A program made the position numbers and the translations under genes. A stretch of 64,000 nt of DNA from Lepidostoma basale (Eukaryota > Arthropoda > Insecta > Trichoptera > Lepidostomatidae), in assembly GCA_022606425.2 (NCBI GenBank), contig JAHDVF020000240.1, positions 682,001 to 746,000 on the forward strand. The letters run 5' to 3'. Positions 21,945 to 32,344 of this stretch are shown here, piece by piece. The notes under the pieces were generated by a model. The model was not told the DNA's origin, searched no databases, and was given only the letters and a program-made list of their open reading frames with translations. How positions within the stretch are numbered: position 1 is the first letter of the stretch; the number at the start of each line of letters is the position of its first letter.

Positions 21945-22470
21945 ATGAAAGCGAAAACGGCCGTTCACAATGGAGTTCTGGTCCCATCCCTAATGTATGG
22001 AAGCGAAGCATGGAACTGGCAGAAGAAGGATGAAAGCTGAATAAATGCGGTAAAGATGAGGTCCCTAAGACGTGTGGTAGAACGATATACGACAGAATCT
22101 CAAATGCTGATATAAGAAAGAAATGTAGAGGGGAAGAAGGTATTATGGACAAAATTATGAAAGGATCGCTGTGATGGTTCGGGCATATGGAACGCATGGA
22201 TGGAGAAAGAATGGTTAAGAAAGTATACGTTAATGATGTAAATGGAGTACGGAGTCGAGGCGGACCGAGGAAAACATGGCATGACCAAATTAATCAAATT
22301 TTAAAGGTTGGTCATGTTAGAAGTCGGCGGAATCGACGTGCGTGTATGACTCGTTGTATGAATGTGGAGGAATCTAGAGAGGTGTGCCAGGATAGAGTAG
22401 TGTGGCGGTCCATTCTCTCAGCCTACCCCTGCGGGGAAACGGCGTGATGTTTTGTTTGTTTGTTTGTATA
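21945..22470 (+). mobile_element. Family A variant LINE (A2), 3' copy
   Basis: The frame starts MKAKTAVHNGVLVPSLMYGS, then EAWNWQKKDES before a stop. The tail frame MERMDGERMVKKVYVNDVNG, RGGPRKTWHDQINQILKVGH, ACMTRCMNVEESREVCQDRV, YPCGETA is open. A2 differs from A in a (GTTT)n or (GTT)n tail and the word TTAAAGGTTGG. Confidence 0.78.
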
Positions 22471-22854
22471 ATACATCAATGATATACCAAACATTGCTCA
22501 TAAATTCTCAAAATCACGTTTTTTATGGAAAATTTTGCTACTGATGTTTTTACTGAAATATCTTAGCAGAAGACCATCTTAAAGTTTATATTACATATAA
22601 ATTTAAAATTGTATTATTTTTCCACAAGTTTATTTTGATTTTTTGGGATCACAAATTAATAAACAAGCCAAATAAATTTGAATGATTGGCACTCACACTT
22701 TTTACGTCTCACTCTCCCTAGTTCTATTTTTGCGAGCGCAAGGAAGACACGTTTGTCGTATTTAGACCTTTGAGCAGAATTCGAGTATGTAGCCAGTCTC
22801 TTTTTAGGATTTATATTTAGATAAACTTAAGTTGTTAAGATTGCGGAATTCCAT
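22471..22854. other. Unassigned AT-rich stretch
   Basis: Apart from the short direct repeat with 21465 nothing is recognised. Confidence 0.3.
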
Positions 22855-23135
22855 AATGATTCCATGCACGCACGTCTATTTCTCCGACTCCTTACGTGGC
22901 CGACATTAAATATTTTATTTATTTCATTGTGCCACGTTTTCCTCGGTCTTCCTCTAATTCTAGTTCCGTTTACATCGTAAACATATACTTTCTTTACCAT
23001 TATTTCTTCATTCATTATTTCTATGTGTCCAAACCATCTAAATGTTCTTTTCATTATTTTCTACACATTCGTTTGATAGATCTCATTTTTTCTGCATTTA
23101 TTCTACTCTTATTCTCCTTTTGCCAATTCGTTAGT
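22855..23135 (-). mobile_element. Family A LINE with internal deletion
   Basis: The minus frame reads MKRTFRWFGHIEIMNEEIMV, then GRPRKTWHNEINKIFNVGHV and RRACMES. At about 23068 it jumps to sequence that is normally some 90 bases upstream (RRM... and QKENKSRINAEKMR), so part of the body is deleted. Confidence 0.65.
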
Positions 23136-23224
23136 CGCTCGGTACAAGAACATCATTTTATTATATTATTATGTAAAAAGTAATTGTACGAGTATATGAA
23201 AGTTTGATATTTAGAGTATAATAA

Positions 23225-23410
23225 TAGTCCATTGTTTTGGCCGAAACACTATGATACCTTAACATTATAAACTGTTAATTTAAATAAATTTGTTTAATGT
23301 ATCACAATTGCATTTTATTTTACGCGACAGCTGTTTCGCCAACCTGTGTTGACATCATCACGTGTTACAATAATATATCAAATGTCAAATTTTCGTAATT
23401 TTTCGATCTT
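23225..23410. mobile_element. One arm of hammerhead-bearing palindrome (D type)
   Basis: The end TAGTCCATTGTTTTGGCCGA and the words AAACACTATGATACCTTAAC match the inverted outer end at 27040-27090. A minus-strand hammerhead-like motif lies at 23320-23366. The second arm is absent. Confidence 0.6.
23320..23366 (-). ncRNA. Hammerhead-like motif, D type
   Basis: The minus strand reads GTGATGA, one extra T, a stem GTCAAC/GGTTGGC-type around a short loop, then GAAA and the self-complementary ACAGCTGT ending in C. The first core base is G instead of C. Confidence 0.5.
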
Positions 23411-23762
23411 TATGTGTATTTGTTCCTATGTCGATTTGAATAATTTCTTTGATATAATTTTTAAGTTTTTGCTGGAGTTGAATTAGGTACCTAAATATTT
23501 TAATTAAAAGAACGGTTAGTTACTACTTATTGGAGAAAATATTAAAGGTGGAAAATGTAAAAATAACGATAAAAACAGTAATTAGAAGGAACAAGTACAC
23601 ATAATATACTCGTATATAGTCAAAAACGATGAAACATAATAAATTAAAGACGTTAAACAATAAAAGGAAGTAGATTACATTAATTAGAAAGGTGACAAAA
23701 GTTTAAGGTAGTATTATTATTTTTTAGGTAGATTGTATAGGGGAAAAGTTTTTAATGTACTA
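23411..23762. other. Unassigned AT-rich stretch
   Basis: No gene is seen. TACTCGTA is at 23607-23614. Confidence 0.3.
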
Positions 23763-24613
23763 TATGGGTGTTTTTCAAATAAAATGTTTACTCGAAAATT
23801 ACATGTCCTATGACTTTCGAGGTAATTCTGCAGGCTATTGATTTTAAAACTGTTTTTTTATATCTCAAAACAACAGAATAACTCACAAATTGATTATTCA
23901 CATATCCAAAAGTACTTATATCTGTTTATTTTGCTTAATTATTGGGAATATACGATAGAAAAGTGGTGATTTTTCTAGTGTCCCACGCTCCTTTTGCACT
24001 TTATAAACGAAAAATATTCATTGATAAGCTACTTCTTGTCCAAGAGTTTTATGTTATTTGGAAGGATTATATGATCCAGATTCAATAATATTCCTAGATA
24101 ACAGCGTATTAGAGTTCAAAATAATATAAAATATTGTTTTTATTTAGTCACTCAAAACGACGTTGGTGGAAAATTCCGTATACGCTACGTCGATATACTG
24201 ATTTAAACGAAAAATTTACTATAAACTAAGTATATATTTGATTTATGGCAACATTTTATAGCTCGTCAACGGTCGCCATGTTCGTAAATTGACACCAGTC
24301 GCATTATGTTATGTGAAATAGTGGTCGGGCGTCACGACGTGCTGTTTTTATTTTCCACTACGAACGTGATTCTATAATGTAAGTATTGATTGTTTGACTT
24401 ACAGCTTTTCATGGGTAAAAATGACCGACATCTAGAATCTGAATTCAATGTAATATTTAGTAAAATCATATTCATAAACCTGCATTTTGGAGTTTGTTTC
24501 AATACTGGCATCATACGTCACATCCACTACGCGACGTGATGTATTAGTGGAACGCCAAATGTGACGTAGTGGAATTATTACGCAACGAGCAAACTTTTTG
24601 AAAAACACCCATA
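23763..24613. mobile_element. TIR element of unknown family, 851 bp
   Basis: The ends TATGGGTGTTTTTCAAA and TTTTTGAAAAACACCCATA are inverted repeats of about 17 bp, flanked by TA on each side (23761-23762 and 24614-24615). The TA flanks suggest Tc1/mariner. No transposase motif was recognised inside. Confidence 0.65.
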
Positions 24614-24631
24614 TACTAATGTCTTCTTCTC

Positions 24632-24875
24632 TGGTTTCAATCCTGTGATTGGTTTGCAGCAATTTCCTCTATTCTTCTCTTCCATTCTTCCCTGTCTTGT
24701 GCGTCTCTTTTGAAATCTGCATATGAAGAGCAGCGCACGTCCACCAACAGGTCCTCCAGGTACTCTCGGCGTGGGCGTCCCCTAGAGTTTGTCCCCTCGG
24801 TCATACCCTCCATTATGGCATGCAAGAGACCTTCTTGACGTATTACATGGCCGATCCATCTTGCACGCCTAATAC
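24632..24875 (-). mobile_element. Family B LINE, short 3' copy
   Basis: The minus frame is open: RRARWIGHVIRQEGLLHAIM, then EGTNSRGRPRREYLEDLLVD, FKRDAQDREEWKRRIEEIAA and NQSQD. It gives the unbroken C-terminus of family B. It lies 17 bases from the TIR element. Confidence 0.78.
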
Positions 24876-25379
24876 TAATATAATGTAAAATAAAATACAA
24901 TTGTGATATTATACATAAAGCAAAATTATCTAAATTAACAGTTTATAAAGTAGTCTTTAGCTTGTCTGACTAAGGGCATTGAACATTTTTAGGGCTGCTA
25001 AATAAAAAGTCCAATAAACGAATTATTATTTACGCAATATCCACGGAACTAAACGGCAATGTAAAATATTGCATGTTTTGAAATTTCTCTCGTGTAAACC
25101 TTATTGAAGAGGAGATTAGAGGAGTTATTACCGCGGCCGTTCAGTACTTTCAATGACTTTGCTTATTACTCGTAATATTTTAACGACTCGTTATTTCTCT
25201 GTAATGAGGCCTTGTGCCATTCCTCGCTGACTACCGCAACAAGAAATACTCCATCCATTATTTCTTCATTCTTGCATGAACAGGATTAATTCAATATTTT
25301 ATTAAACATCATTATACAAAACACGTGTTTTATTTTATAACTAACATACAAAAAGGAATTGAAATTCTAGCTCTAAACC
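24876..25379. other. Unassigned stretch
   Basis: No frame, repeat or element end was recognised. Confidence 0.3.
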
Positions 25380-25560
25380 ATTACTTTTTATCAAATTTTC
25401 TGTTTTTCTGATAATCAAATGTTTTTACTGAAATCTCTTGATGGAAGTTTATTTTAAATAATTAAATAAAACGATGTTTTTTAACTACTTCCACTTCTGT
25501 CTTTATTTAGACAGCGACCGGTTTCGCCAGGCTCGCTGGCATCGACAGACCAGTCTGTTA
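25380..25560. mobile_element. Arm of hammerhead-bearing repeat (B type)
   Basis: The sequence from TCTGATAATCAAATGTTTTT through AATTAAATAAAACGATG to the motif at 25516 is nearly the same as 30300-30450. At 30300 an inverted second arm follows; here it is lost. Confidence 0.6.
25516..25548 (-). ncRNA. Hammerhead-like motif, B type
   Basis: The minus strand reads CTGTCGA, one extra T, the 5-bp stem GCCAG/CTGGC, GAAA, then ACCGGT and C. Position 6 of the core is U instead of A, a change shared with the copy at 30413, so it predates their spread. Confidence 0.5.
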
Positions 25561-25576
25561 TAATCACATAATTTAT

Positions 25577-26125
25577 AACAACAGCAACAACAAAACCATC
25601 ACGCCGTTTCCCCGTAGGGGTAGGCAGAGACAATGGACCGCCACACTATCCTGGCAAACCTCTCTAGCTTCCTCCACATTCATACAACGAGTCATACACG
25701 CACGTCGATTCTTACGACTTCTAACATGACCAACCTTTAAATTTTGATTAATTTGGTCATGCCATGTTTTCCTCGGTCTGCCTCGACTCCGTACTCCATT
25801 TACATCATTAACGTATACTTTCTCAACCATTCTTTCTCCGTCCATGCGCTCCATCCTTTCATATTTTTGTTCATAATACCTATCTTAGTGACCCTTTCTT
25901 AATTTTATTTCATCCGCCTTACATTATTTTCTAACTTCTTCATTGGATATTCTATCATATATTGTTTTTCATCTTATTTTAGTGATCTCATTTCTACTGC
26001 ATTTATCTTCTTCTGTCAACTCCAAGCTTCACTTCCATACATAAGGGTCGGCACCATAATCCCATCTTTGCTTCAGTCAATATATTTCTATTTGCAGTGA
26101 TGATTTTGAGTGCACCATTAAATTA
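25577..26125 (-). mobile_element. Family A2 LINE, 3' copy
   Basis: The minus frame reads MERMDGERMVEKVYVNDVNG, RGRPRKTWHDQINQNLKVGH, ACMTRCMNVEEAREVCQDS, then shifts. Upstream to 26125 the ancestral frame is decayed. The tail is (GTT)n at 25577-25598. Confidence 0.75.
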
Positions 26126-26445
26126 TATCCAAATTCATAATTGTTTACGCTCTTTATATGCATATTTTGGTGTTGTTCGCAAAATATTTGGCCGGATCGA
26201 CTTTTGTTCGTCAAATGGACCTCTCAGTATCCGGAATGAATACGAATAACGGTTTTCTCGAGTTGTCTAAACTTAGAACGCGTCCGTGACAAATAACCCG
26301 ACTAATAACTTGACTATCGGGATTATGTATCTGCATAGGAAGCTGGGACGAGTTTACGCGGGACGAGACACGTACAGGGTGTGTCACGTTAGATTATAAA
26401 TATTTCAAATAAAATTTATATTAGGTATGACCACGCAATGCCTAA
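26126..26445. other. Unassigned stretch
   Basis: No gene was recognised here. Confidence 0.3.
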
Positions 26446-26449
26446 ACTA

Positions 26450-26700
26450 AAACCTAAGATACACAAAAGCATATACGTATACAGACCGTATACAGAACTC
26501 CTGAGTGATGTAGGTCTATTTGTCCCTGATAATTACCTTCGTCAAAGACAGCACAGATTGTTTTATTTGCCACGCTGCAGAAACAACCTGCCAATGGTTA
26601 TGCCTGTGGGTAGGGCAATCTTATCGCTTAATCGGATCGCCTCGGAGGTCGACACATTTCGTGATAGTGTGAGTTACCCCAGGGAGCAATATCAATGTTA
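26450..26700 (+). mobile_element. Family F LINE fragment
   Basis: The frame reads ELLSDVGLFVPDNYLRQRQH, RLFYLPRCRNNLPMVMPVGR and SLNRIASEVDTFRDSVSY. It matches the family F copies at 2177 and 20000. The 3' untranslated part is missing. Confidence 0.65.
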
Positions 26701-26834
26701 TGATTTTTTCTTATTCTTAAGCTTAATTTTTTTTAATGCTTCTCTTTTTATAATGTAAATGCAAACGATTTGGAATTGTATGTCAAAGATCAATTTCTTA
26801 TAAACTATACAAATAAAATCATATAATTGAAAGC

Positions 26835-26872
26835 GACAGCTCTTTCATTAACCTATGTTGACATCATCAGGT
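26835..26872 (-). ncRNA. Hammerhead-like motif, D type, left arm
   Basis: The minus strand has the full CTGATGA core, one extra T, the stem GTCAAC/GGTTAAT-type, GAAA, then AGAGCTGT and C. One base of the self-complementary stem III is changed (G for C). Confidence 0.55.
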
Positions 26873-26945
26873 GTTACAATAATATATCAAATGTCAAATT
26901 TGAAAAATCACGAAAATTTGACATTTGATATACTCGTATTCTTGA

Positions 26946-26990
26946 CACACCTGATGATGTCAACATAGGTTGATGAAACAGCTGTCGCGT
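26946..26990 (+). ncRNA. Hammerhead-like motif, D type, right arm
   Basis: CTGATGA at 26951, one extra T, stem GTCAAC/GTTGAT (6 pairs with one wobble) closed by ATAG, GAAA at 26975, then ACAGCTGT and the cleavage-site C at 26986. All invariant core bases are present. Stem I is only partly paired. Confidence 0.62.
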
Positions 26991-27092
26991 AAAATAAAAT
27001 ACAATTGGAATACAAAAAAACAAAGTTATTTAATTTAACATTTTAAAATGTTAAGGTATCATAGTGTTTCGGCCAAAACAATGGACTATTTA

Positions 27093-27320
27093 AAAATAAA
27101 ATTTAACATTTTTTATTCTATTTTGTATTTGTGCAATATTTTGTATATTAGCGCAACACCCTGTAGCTATATATGTTAATCTAGCTACTTTCAAATCCAC
27201 CGGTATACTTACTATTTCTAGATATTTATTACCGGGGTTACAGGCGCAACTCTCGATCGGCTTATGGTCCATTCAACCGCCTCACGTTGAGCGCCCGCCA
27301 GCGGATTTAGCTTTAATTTT
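27093..27320. other. Unassigned stretch
   Basis: No gene or element end is recognised. Confidence 0.3.
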
Positions 27321-27383
27321 AATCTACTTTGGGAATTAATTAAACATTGTTTAGACCGCTTTTTTAATAAAAAAATATTAAAA

Positions 27384-27424
27384 TACACGACATGTTTCAG
27401 AGTATACCTCCATCTTCAGGTGTA
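27384..27424 (-). ncRNA. Minimal hammerhead ribozyme motif, left arm
   Basis: The minus strand reads stem I TACAC, CTGAAGA (CUGANGA core), one extra T, a 4-pair stem II, GAAA, the self-complementary ACATGT, C, then GTGTA closing stem I with five pairs. All invariant core bases are present. Stem II is weaker than in the right arm. Confidence 0.68.
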
Positions 27425-27546
27425 AAAAATGTAACAAAAACTAAACAAAGAAAGACTAATAAAAAACGCATTTAAAATTGGATATAAAAATTCAAAATTA
27501 AAAATTAATTTCCCATTCCCAACCAAATGCAAATTAATCATTTATT

Positions 27547-27690
27547 TATAACTAACTAACTAACCATCACGCCGTCTCCCCGAAGGGGTAGGCAGAAAGA
27601 ATGGACTGCCACACTTTTCTTTCCTGACATATTTCTCTCACTTCCTCAACATTCATACATCGTGTCATGCACGCGCGTCGATTTATCGGA
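27547..27690 (-). mobile_element. Family A LINE 3' end nested in palindrome
   Basis: The (TAAC)n tail and ACGCCGTCTCCCCGAAGGGG start it at 27547; the minus frame gives MTRCMNVEEVREICQERK and AYPFGET before truncation near 27690. It is a 140-base 5'-truncated insertion. Confidence 0.7.
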
Positions 27691-27925
27691 CTTGTTTATT
27701 AATTTCTATATAAATTATATCTCTTCAAGTGTATGATTTTTCTAAATTATATTATCATCGTGTATTATTATTATTTAATGTTATTTATTATTTTACTGTT
27801 AAAAAATAATTGTTAGTACCTACTTATAACAAATAGCCGAACTTAATTTTTAATTTTGAATTTTTTATCGAATTTTAAATGAGTTTTTTATTAGCCTTTC
27901 TTTGTTTAGTTTTTGTTATATTTTT

Positions 27926-27966
27926 TACACCTGAAGATGGAGGTATCCTCTGAAACATGTCGTGTA
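27926..27966 (+). ncRNA. Minimal hammerhead ribozyme motif, right arm
   Basis: TACAC (27926-27930) pairs with GTGTA (27962-27966) as stem I. CTGAAGA follows at 27931, then one extra T, stem II GGAGG/CCTCT closed by TAT, GAAA at 27952 and the self-complementary ACATGT. The predicted cleavage site is after C27961. Every invariant base is present. The very short stem III suggests that it acts as a dimer, as proposed for minimal hammerheads of Penelope-like elements. Confidence 0.72.
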
Positions 27967-28029
27967 TTTTTATATTTTTTTATTTAAAAAGTGGTCTAAA
28001 CAATGTTTAATTAATTCCCAAAGTAGATT

Positions 28030-28496
28030 ACTATGGAATTCCACAGTGTTAATGCCTTAACTTTCAATAATTTAATTTTAATGCTGATGTTTTTAGCAGC
28101 AAAACGTTTGTCAGCCAGCTCTAGGCAAAGGCGGATTAACAGAACGGCCACCTTTTCTCACAGAGAACTCGTTTTATAACTTAAAAAATCCCACAACGTA
28201 AGGCACCAAGAGCCCTCGGATTTTATGCAAACGAAATTAACCCGTTTGCGCTTTTGAATTAGGATTAAATTGCTTTAAACTTATGCATAGCTTCATAAAT
28301 CAGATGTATGGTACTTTGGTGTTTTTTTACTGTGGTTTTAAAGGTCTTCGATAACATATTTTATCTATAAAATTTCGTTCTTATTCTATATTCAGACAAG
28401 ATTTTCCACATCTTCACTCTATAACTCGATCATATATGCTTTTTGAAAATCAAAAAGTATACGATTTTAGTCCGGGAACTACTCTGTCAATGCTTT
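28030..28496. other. Unassigned stretch
   Basis: No gene, repeat or element end was recognised. Confidence 0.3.
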
Positions 28497-28738
28497 TTTT
28501 TTATACAACAGGTCGCTTGAACCCAATTACTGTTTACATTTTGTTTTTGGCTGATATTTTGATTCTCGTGACATGCGATAGGTAGCTAATCTCTCGCCAT
28601 TTTATTGTCACGAGAATTCTACACCAGACCAAAGACAGTGTGACAATCACACTGGCATTGCCGGAAATCGAACTCGGAACCTTCGGTATGGCAGTCATAG
28701 CTCTTACCACTCTGCCACGAAGGTCGGTCGAATTTTGC
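28497..28738 (-). mobile_element. tRNA-derived SINE
   Basis: The same family as 17557: the minus strand reads GTGGCAGAGTGGTAAGAGC (A box), GAGTTCGATTTCC (B box) and GTCACACTGTCTTTGGTCTG. It abuts a family A copy at 28740. Confidence 0.8.
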
Positions 28739-28739
28739 A

Positions 28740-29240
28740 TAATCTCTCATGCTGTTCTTGTACCGACATTTACGTACGGAAGTGAAGCATGTAGCTGGCA
28801 ATAGAAGGATCAATATATAATAAGTGCAGTAGAAATGAGATCTCTTAGACGAACGTCTGGTAAATCTTAATAAAGTGATTGCAGTATGAATAAAAACGTT
28901 GTGAACAAATTAATGAAAGAGTCACTAAGATACTTTTAACACATGGAAAGAATTAATGAAGTAATAATGGCAAAGAAAATATTTATTTACGATGTAGGTA
29001 TACGGAACAAGAAATAGAGGAAAACCGAGAAAAACATTGCTCGATCAAATTAATCAAATATAAAATTTCGACCACGTATGGAGTTGGAGAAATCGACGTG
29101 CGTGCATAACACGATGTATAAAAGTTGAGGATTCGAGAGAAGTACGAGTATGTCAGAAAAAAACAGTGTGGCGGTCCATTCTTTCTACCTACCCCTTAGG
29201 GGAACGGAGTGATGGTTTGGGGTTTGGTTAGTTTAGATAT
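28740..29240 (+). mobile_element. Family A LINE, decayed 3' copy
   Basis: Blocks SHAVLVPTFTYGSEACSWQ, NKLMKESLRYF and TRNRGKPRKTLLDQINQI survive between stops. It carries a CGAGTA insertion at 29145-29150 at the same place as the copy at 6290. Confidence 0.7.
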
Positions 29241-29409
29241 CAAAGATTTTTAAATCAATGTACATACAATGGTATTATAATCTCTGGTACAATCTCGAAA
29301 CATTTGATAGTACCCTAGTCAGGGGAAACATGTCGCTTCCTTAAAATATAATAAAACATCTAGAAAACGAACGTTACCGTCAATGTTAAATACAGTTTTT
29401 TAACACAGT

Positions 29410-29860
29410 ACACTCCCGATTTTCCGGGGTCGGGTTAACCGGGAAGCGGATTATCCGGGACACTTGAGTCATTGAAAAAATATTTTATAAAAACAAAAAT
29501 GTTTCACAACAGTACTTATAATGCATCTGTCACAATGACATTGGGTTTAGTTCACATTAGCGCCACGGCCAACGTACTTTTGTGGCTCTTAAGTCGAAAT
29601 TTTATTTTACTGTGAAAAAGTGTCTTTGGTATAATGGATAAACGCAAACAAGTCGTACTTTGAATTGAACAAAAAACTCGAAATATTTCAAAAGTTTGAA
29701 AATGGTGCAACGGTTAAATATTTATAGAATCTATATAATGTTGGTGACCAAACTATACAGGACATCATTAATAAAAAGATTTTTTTTTTTTGTTTTCGGA
29801 TTAACCGGGAAATCGATTATACGTTTTTTTTTCACCATCCATCCCGGAAAATCGGGAATG
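29410..29860 (+). mobile_element. Internally deleted pogo/Tigger-like element, 451 bp
   Basis: The ends CACTCCCGATTTTCCGGGG and CCCGGAAAATCGGGAATG are inverted repeats flanked by TA (29408-29409, 29861-29862). The interior at 29635-29770 reads MDKRKQVVL, stop, IEQKLEIFQKFENGATVKYL, stop, NLYNVGDQTIQDIIN, the CENP-B-like helix-turn-helix start of pogo transposases. The rest is deleted. Confidence 0.75.
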
Positions 29861-29862
29861 TA

Positions 29863-30299
29863 CTATATACATTTTGTAATGAATTCATCCGCTATTTTGT
29901 AAGCGTGTATTTTACATCGTTTCGCAGAATAGTCAGTACTATCAGAGCCCATTGGCAAAAATGATATTCCCAGAATCCATTTTGATAATGTTTTTTTTCC
30001 ATACATATTTTCAAATGTTAATTTAAGAGCCAAATGAACCAACACACGCATGAAATTGTATATACAGATACCTAAGGGACGCGTTTCTTTCTCTTTCGTG
30101 TCTCTTCGTATCCCTATTTCCACTTGAGATTTGAAAGGGCTTTAACTTGTGACGGGGTGATGAGAGAGTCTGCAGACAGATACCTCACCCTTTTCATAGC
30201 GGCGGGAACTGTACCTGTATTCACATCAGACAAAAGTAAGCTGCAAGTATAATATATCCAGTGATAAGAGAAAGTGAGATAAGTCAAAGATTCAATTTT
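29863..30299. other. Unassigned stretch
   Basis: A minus frame (DVNTGTVPAAMKRVRYLSAD) near 30114-30250 is open but matches nothing I recognise. Confidence 0.3.
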
Positions 30300-30540
30300 T
30301 AAGATAATCAAATGATTTAACTGAAATCTCTTGATGGAAGTTCATTTTAAATAATAATTAAATAAAACGATGTATTTATGACTTCTTCCACATTTGTCTT
30401 TATTTCGTCAGCGACCGGTTTCGCCAGGCTCGCTGGCATCGACAGACCGTTCGCTGTCGAAATATAGTCAAATGTGGAAGTAGTTATAAAAAACATCGTT
30501 TTATTTAATTATTGATAATCTCAAATCTTAACACTGGCTT
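30300..30540. mobile_element. Palindromic element with hammerhead-like motif (B type)
   Basis: AATTAAATAAAACGATGTAT (30356-30375) and CTTCCACATTTGTCTTTATT are mirrored at 30450-30530 in inverse order. The motif at 30413-30445 lies at the centre rather than once in each arm. Confidence 0.65.
30413..30445 (-). ncRNA. Hammerhead-like motif, B type
   Basis: CTGTCGA on the minus strand, one extra T, stem GCCAG/CTGGC, GAAA, ACCGGT and C. Identical in the motif to 25516, including U at core position 6. CAGC upstream and GCTG downstream could close stem I. Confidence 0.5.
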
Positions 30541-30639
30541 CCAAAATATTTTTTTTTCATGAATTAAAACACGTTTTTCCACTTAATGTTTTCTGGACAT
30601 ATTTCACCAGGAGAACGATATAAATTGAATTTTGAAGTA

Positions 30640-30900
30640 TAAACAAGCAACTGGATAAATTGCAATCCATAATGAATACTGCAGCACGATTAATTTTTGG
30701 TGCATCCAAATTCACACATGTAACCTCAATACTCCATCGACTTCACTGGTTAAGGTTACCTGAGCGAATCGAATATAAACTATGTCTACTTGTTCACAAA
30801 GCCTTACATGGACAAGCACCCCACTATTCCAGACCTTTGCAAGCTAATCGACCTGAACCCTCGGCAGTCAACGCCACGATCAGCAAAAGAAAAAGCAACA
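30640..30900 (+). mobile_element. CR1/L2-like LINE, RT C-terminal fragment
   Basis: The frame reads LDKLQSIMNTAARLIFGASK, HVTSILHRLHWLRLPERIEY and KLCLLVHKALHGQAP. This is the NAAARLI...I...L..LHWLP...RI.YK pattern of CR1/L2-type elements and matches 59039-59520. It is truncated at both ends. Confidence 0.7.
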
Positions 30901-30907
30901 AACATTA

Positions 30908-31130
30908 AAATCAAATCAAATCAGTTTTTTTTCTCAAGAGATATTACAAACAACAATTATAGTTTAAGGCATCTATTGAGAACAGGTAAAATCTAAAAAA
31001 TATATTATACAATACCAGAAACGCATGAGAGATGGTTCGACATTAGGAATACAACGAAGGAGTTCAGAAGCTCTCTTAAAACTTCCGTTTTTAAGAGAAG
31101 CTTTCTAGACGAAGAGCACATTTGAAGTAA
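30908..31130 (-). mobile_element. Family F LINE 3' untranslated end
   Basis: The (TTTGA)n tail at 30908-30924 and the following sequence match 19852-19980 closely (ATTACAAACAACAATTATAG). It inserts directly after the CR1/L2-like piece. Confidence 0.6.
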
Positions 31131-31637
31131 ACCTCTCCCGAAAATGGCGCTAAAAAATGGTTTATTTCATGAACGTATTAGGTATAAACGATTTATATTT
31201 CTGTTACATGAATGCGACATTGTCGTCGATATAAGGATTATTTTCACAATTGTGTATCATTTTTATTTGTCAGTTTATTTATCAACAGGTGATTTATAAA
31301 GGATTGTGTAGTTTTAATTAAACAAAAATACGTATTAAGGAATTTAAGTATAAAAATAAGTATGCTTTATTCATTTTATATATTATTATAAATTATTTTA
31401 AATTCATTATTTTTTTATATTTATATAAAGTTCTGTATATTCAAAAAAAATCTTTCTCAACATTTGATTGAATAAACCCATGTTTCAAATGAAATATTGA
31501 GCAATAATGGAAATCTTGTTTTTAATAATATTTAAATCAACTCTTTAATCAAACGTTATGTCTATTATTTTACCGAAGTAACTTTTGGGAATCGTCATGA
31601 TTGTGATACAGAAACTATTTTAATATATTTGAAGATA
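31131..31637. other. Unassigned AT-rich stretch
   Basis: No gene or element was recognised. Confidence 0.3.
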
Positions 31638-31863
31638 CAGGGGAAAAACAAGGAATGTCAGTTAAATTTCAAAATAAATGTAACAATGCCATCTAGCGGC
31701 ATTTGTACGTATCTACCCACAGTAAAAATTTCATATTCAAAAATCATCTGTGTCATCGACTATGGCCAGATAATCGATTGCTTATTGCTAAGAAATATAT
31801 AGACTTTGATTAGCTCAATTTATTCACATTAACCTTCTACTGACATTCCTTGTTTTTCCCCTG
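31638..31863. mobile_element. TA-flanked MITE, 226 bp
   Basis: A perfect 26-bp inverted repeat starts CAGGGGAAAAACAAGGAATG. Both ends are bordered by TA (31636-31637, 31864-31865), pointing to the Tc1/mariner superfamily. It has no coding sequence. Confidence 0.85.
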
Positions 31864-32344
31864 TAGTCTTCATTTGCAGTAGATGTGATTAATGCTTGAA
31901 TTGTGCCTACCAAAACGGATATTTAATAAATCAACTACACGTAGTTATTCTAGTTTTGGTCTGAGTGTCTTAAATTATGAAGGCTGTGTTCAAAATGGCG
32001 GCGTGCAATCTCCCGCCAAAATCAACAGACGTGTAGAAAAAAATAATTACACCCACTCAGACGTGCCTTGCGTCCCCACCCCGACATACTCGTACTCACG
32101 CCTGCTCGTGACTTTCGAAGGGTGTTAGTGGCTTTGTTAATTCGAACAAATGCATCATAGAGTAGCGAAAAGTGATATCTGTCTGAGGTACGAATATATA
32201 TGTAATGATTAGGGCTCGGGTTGATATTCGTTAAAAAAGTCAAAAATATTCTTTTTGTACGTCCCAAGTATATTTTTATATTCTATAACCTCATATTTAC
32301 TGTTTACAAGAAGAAAAAAAAGCAAGGTCTTATGTGCGACAAAC
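31864..32344. other. Unassigned stretch
   Basis: No gene was recognised; TACTCGTA lies at 32087. Confidence 0.3.

Larger units (their letters stand above)
26824..27092. mobile_element. Palindromic element with two hammerhead-like motifs (D type)
   Basis: The arm at 26832-26910 is the inverse of the arm at 26915-26990, with a centre of 10-20 bases. The right arm continues to GTTTCGGCCAAAACAATGGA at 27065-27084, the same end as at 23229. Each arm carries one motif, on opposite strands and both pointing outward. Confidence 0.7.
27321..28029. mobile_element. Long palindromic element with two hammerheads (A type)
   Basis: AATCTACTTTGGGAATTAAT at 27321 is matched by its inverse at 28010-28029, and the arms stay complementary for about 190 bases. 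The loop between the arms holds about 330 bases, including a family A LINE fragment (27547-27690). Each arm has a canonical-core motif on opposite strands. Confidence 0.75.
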
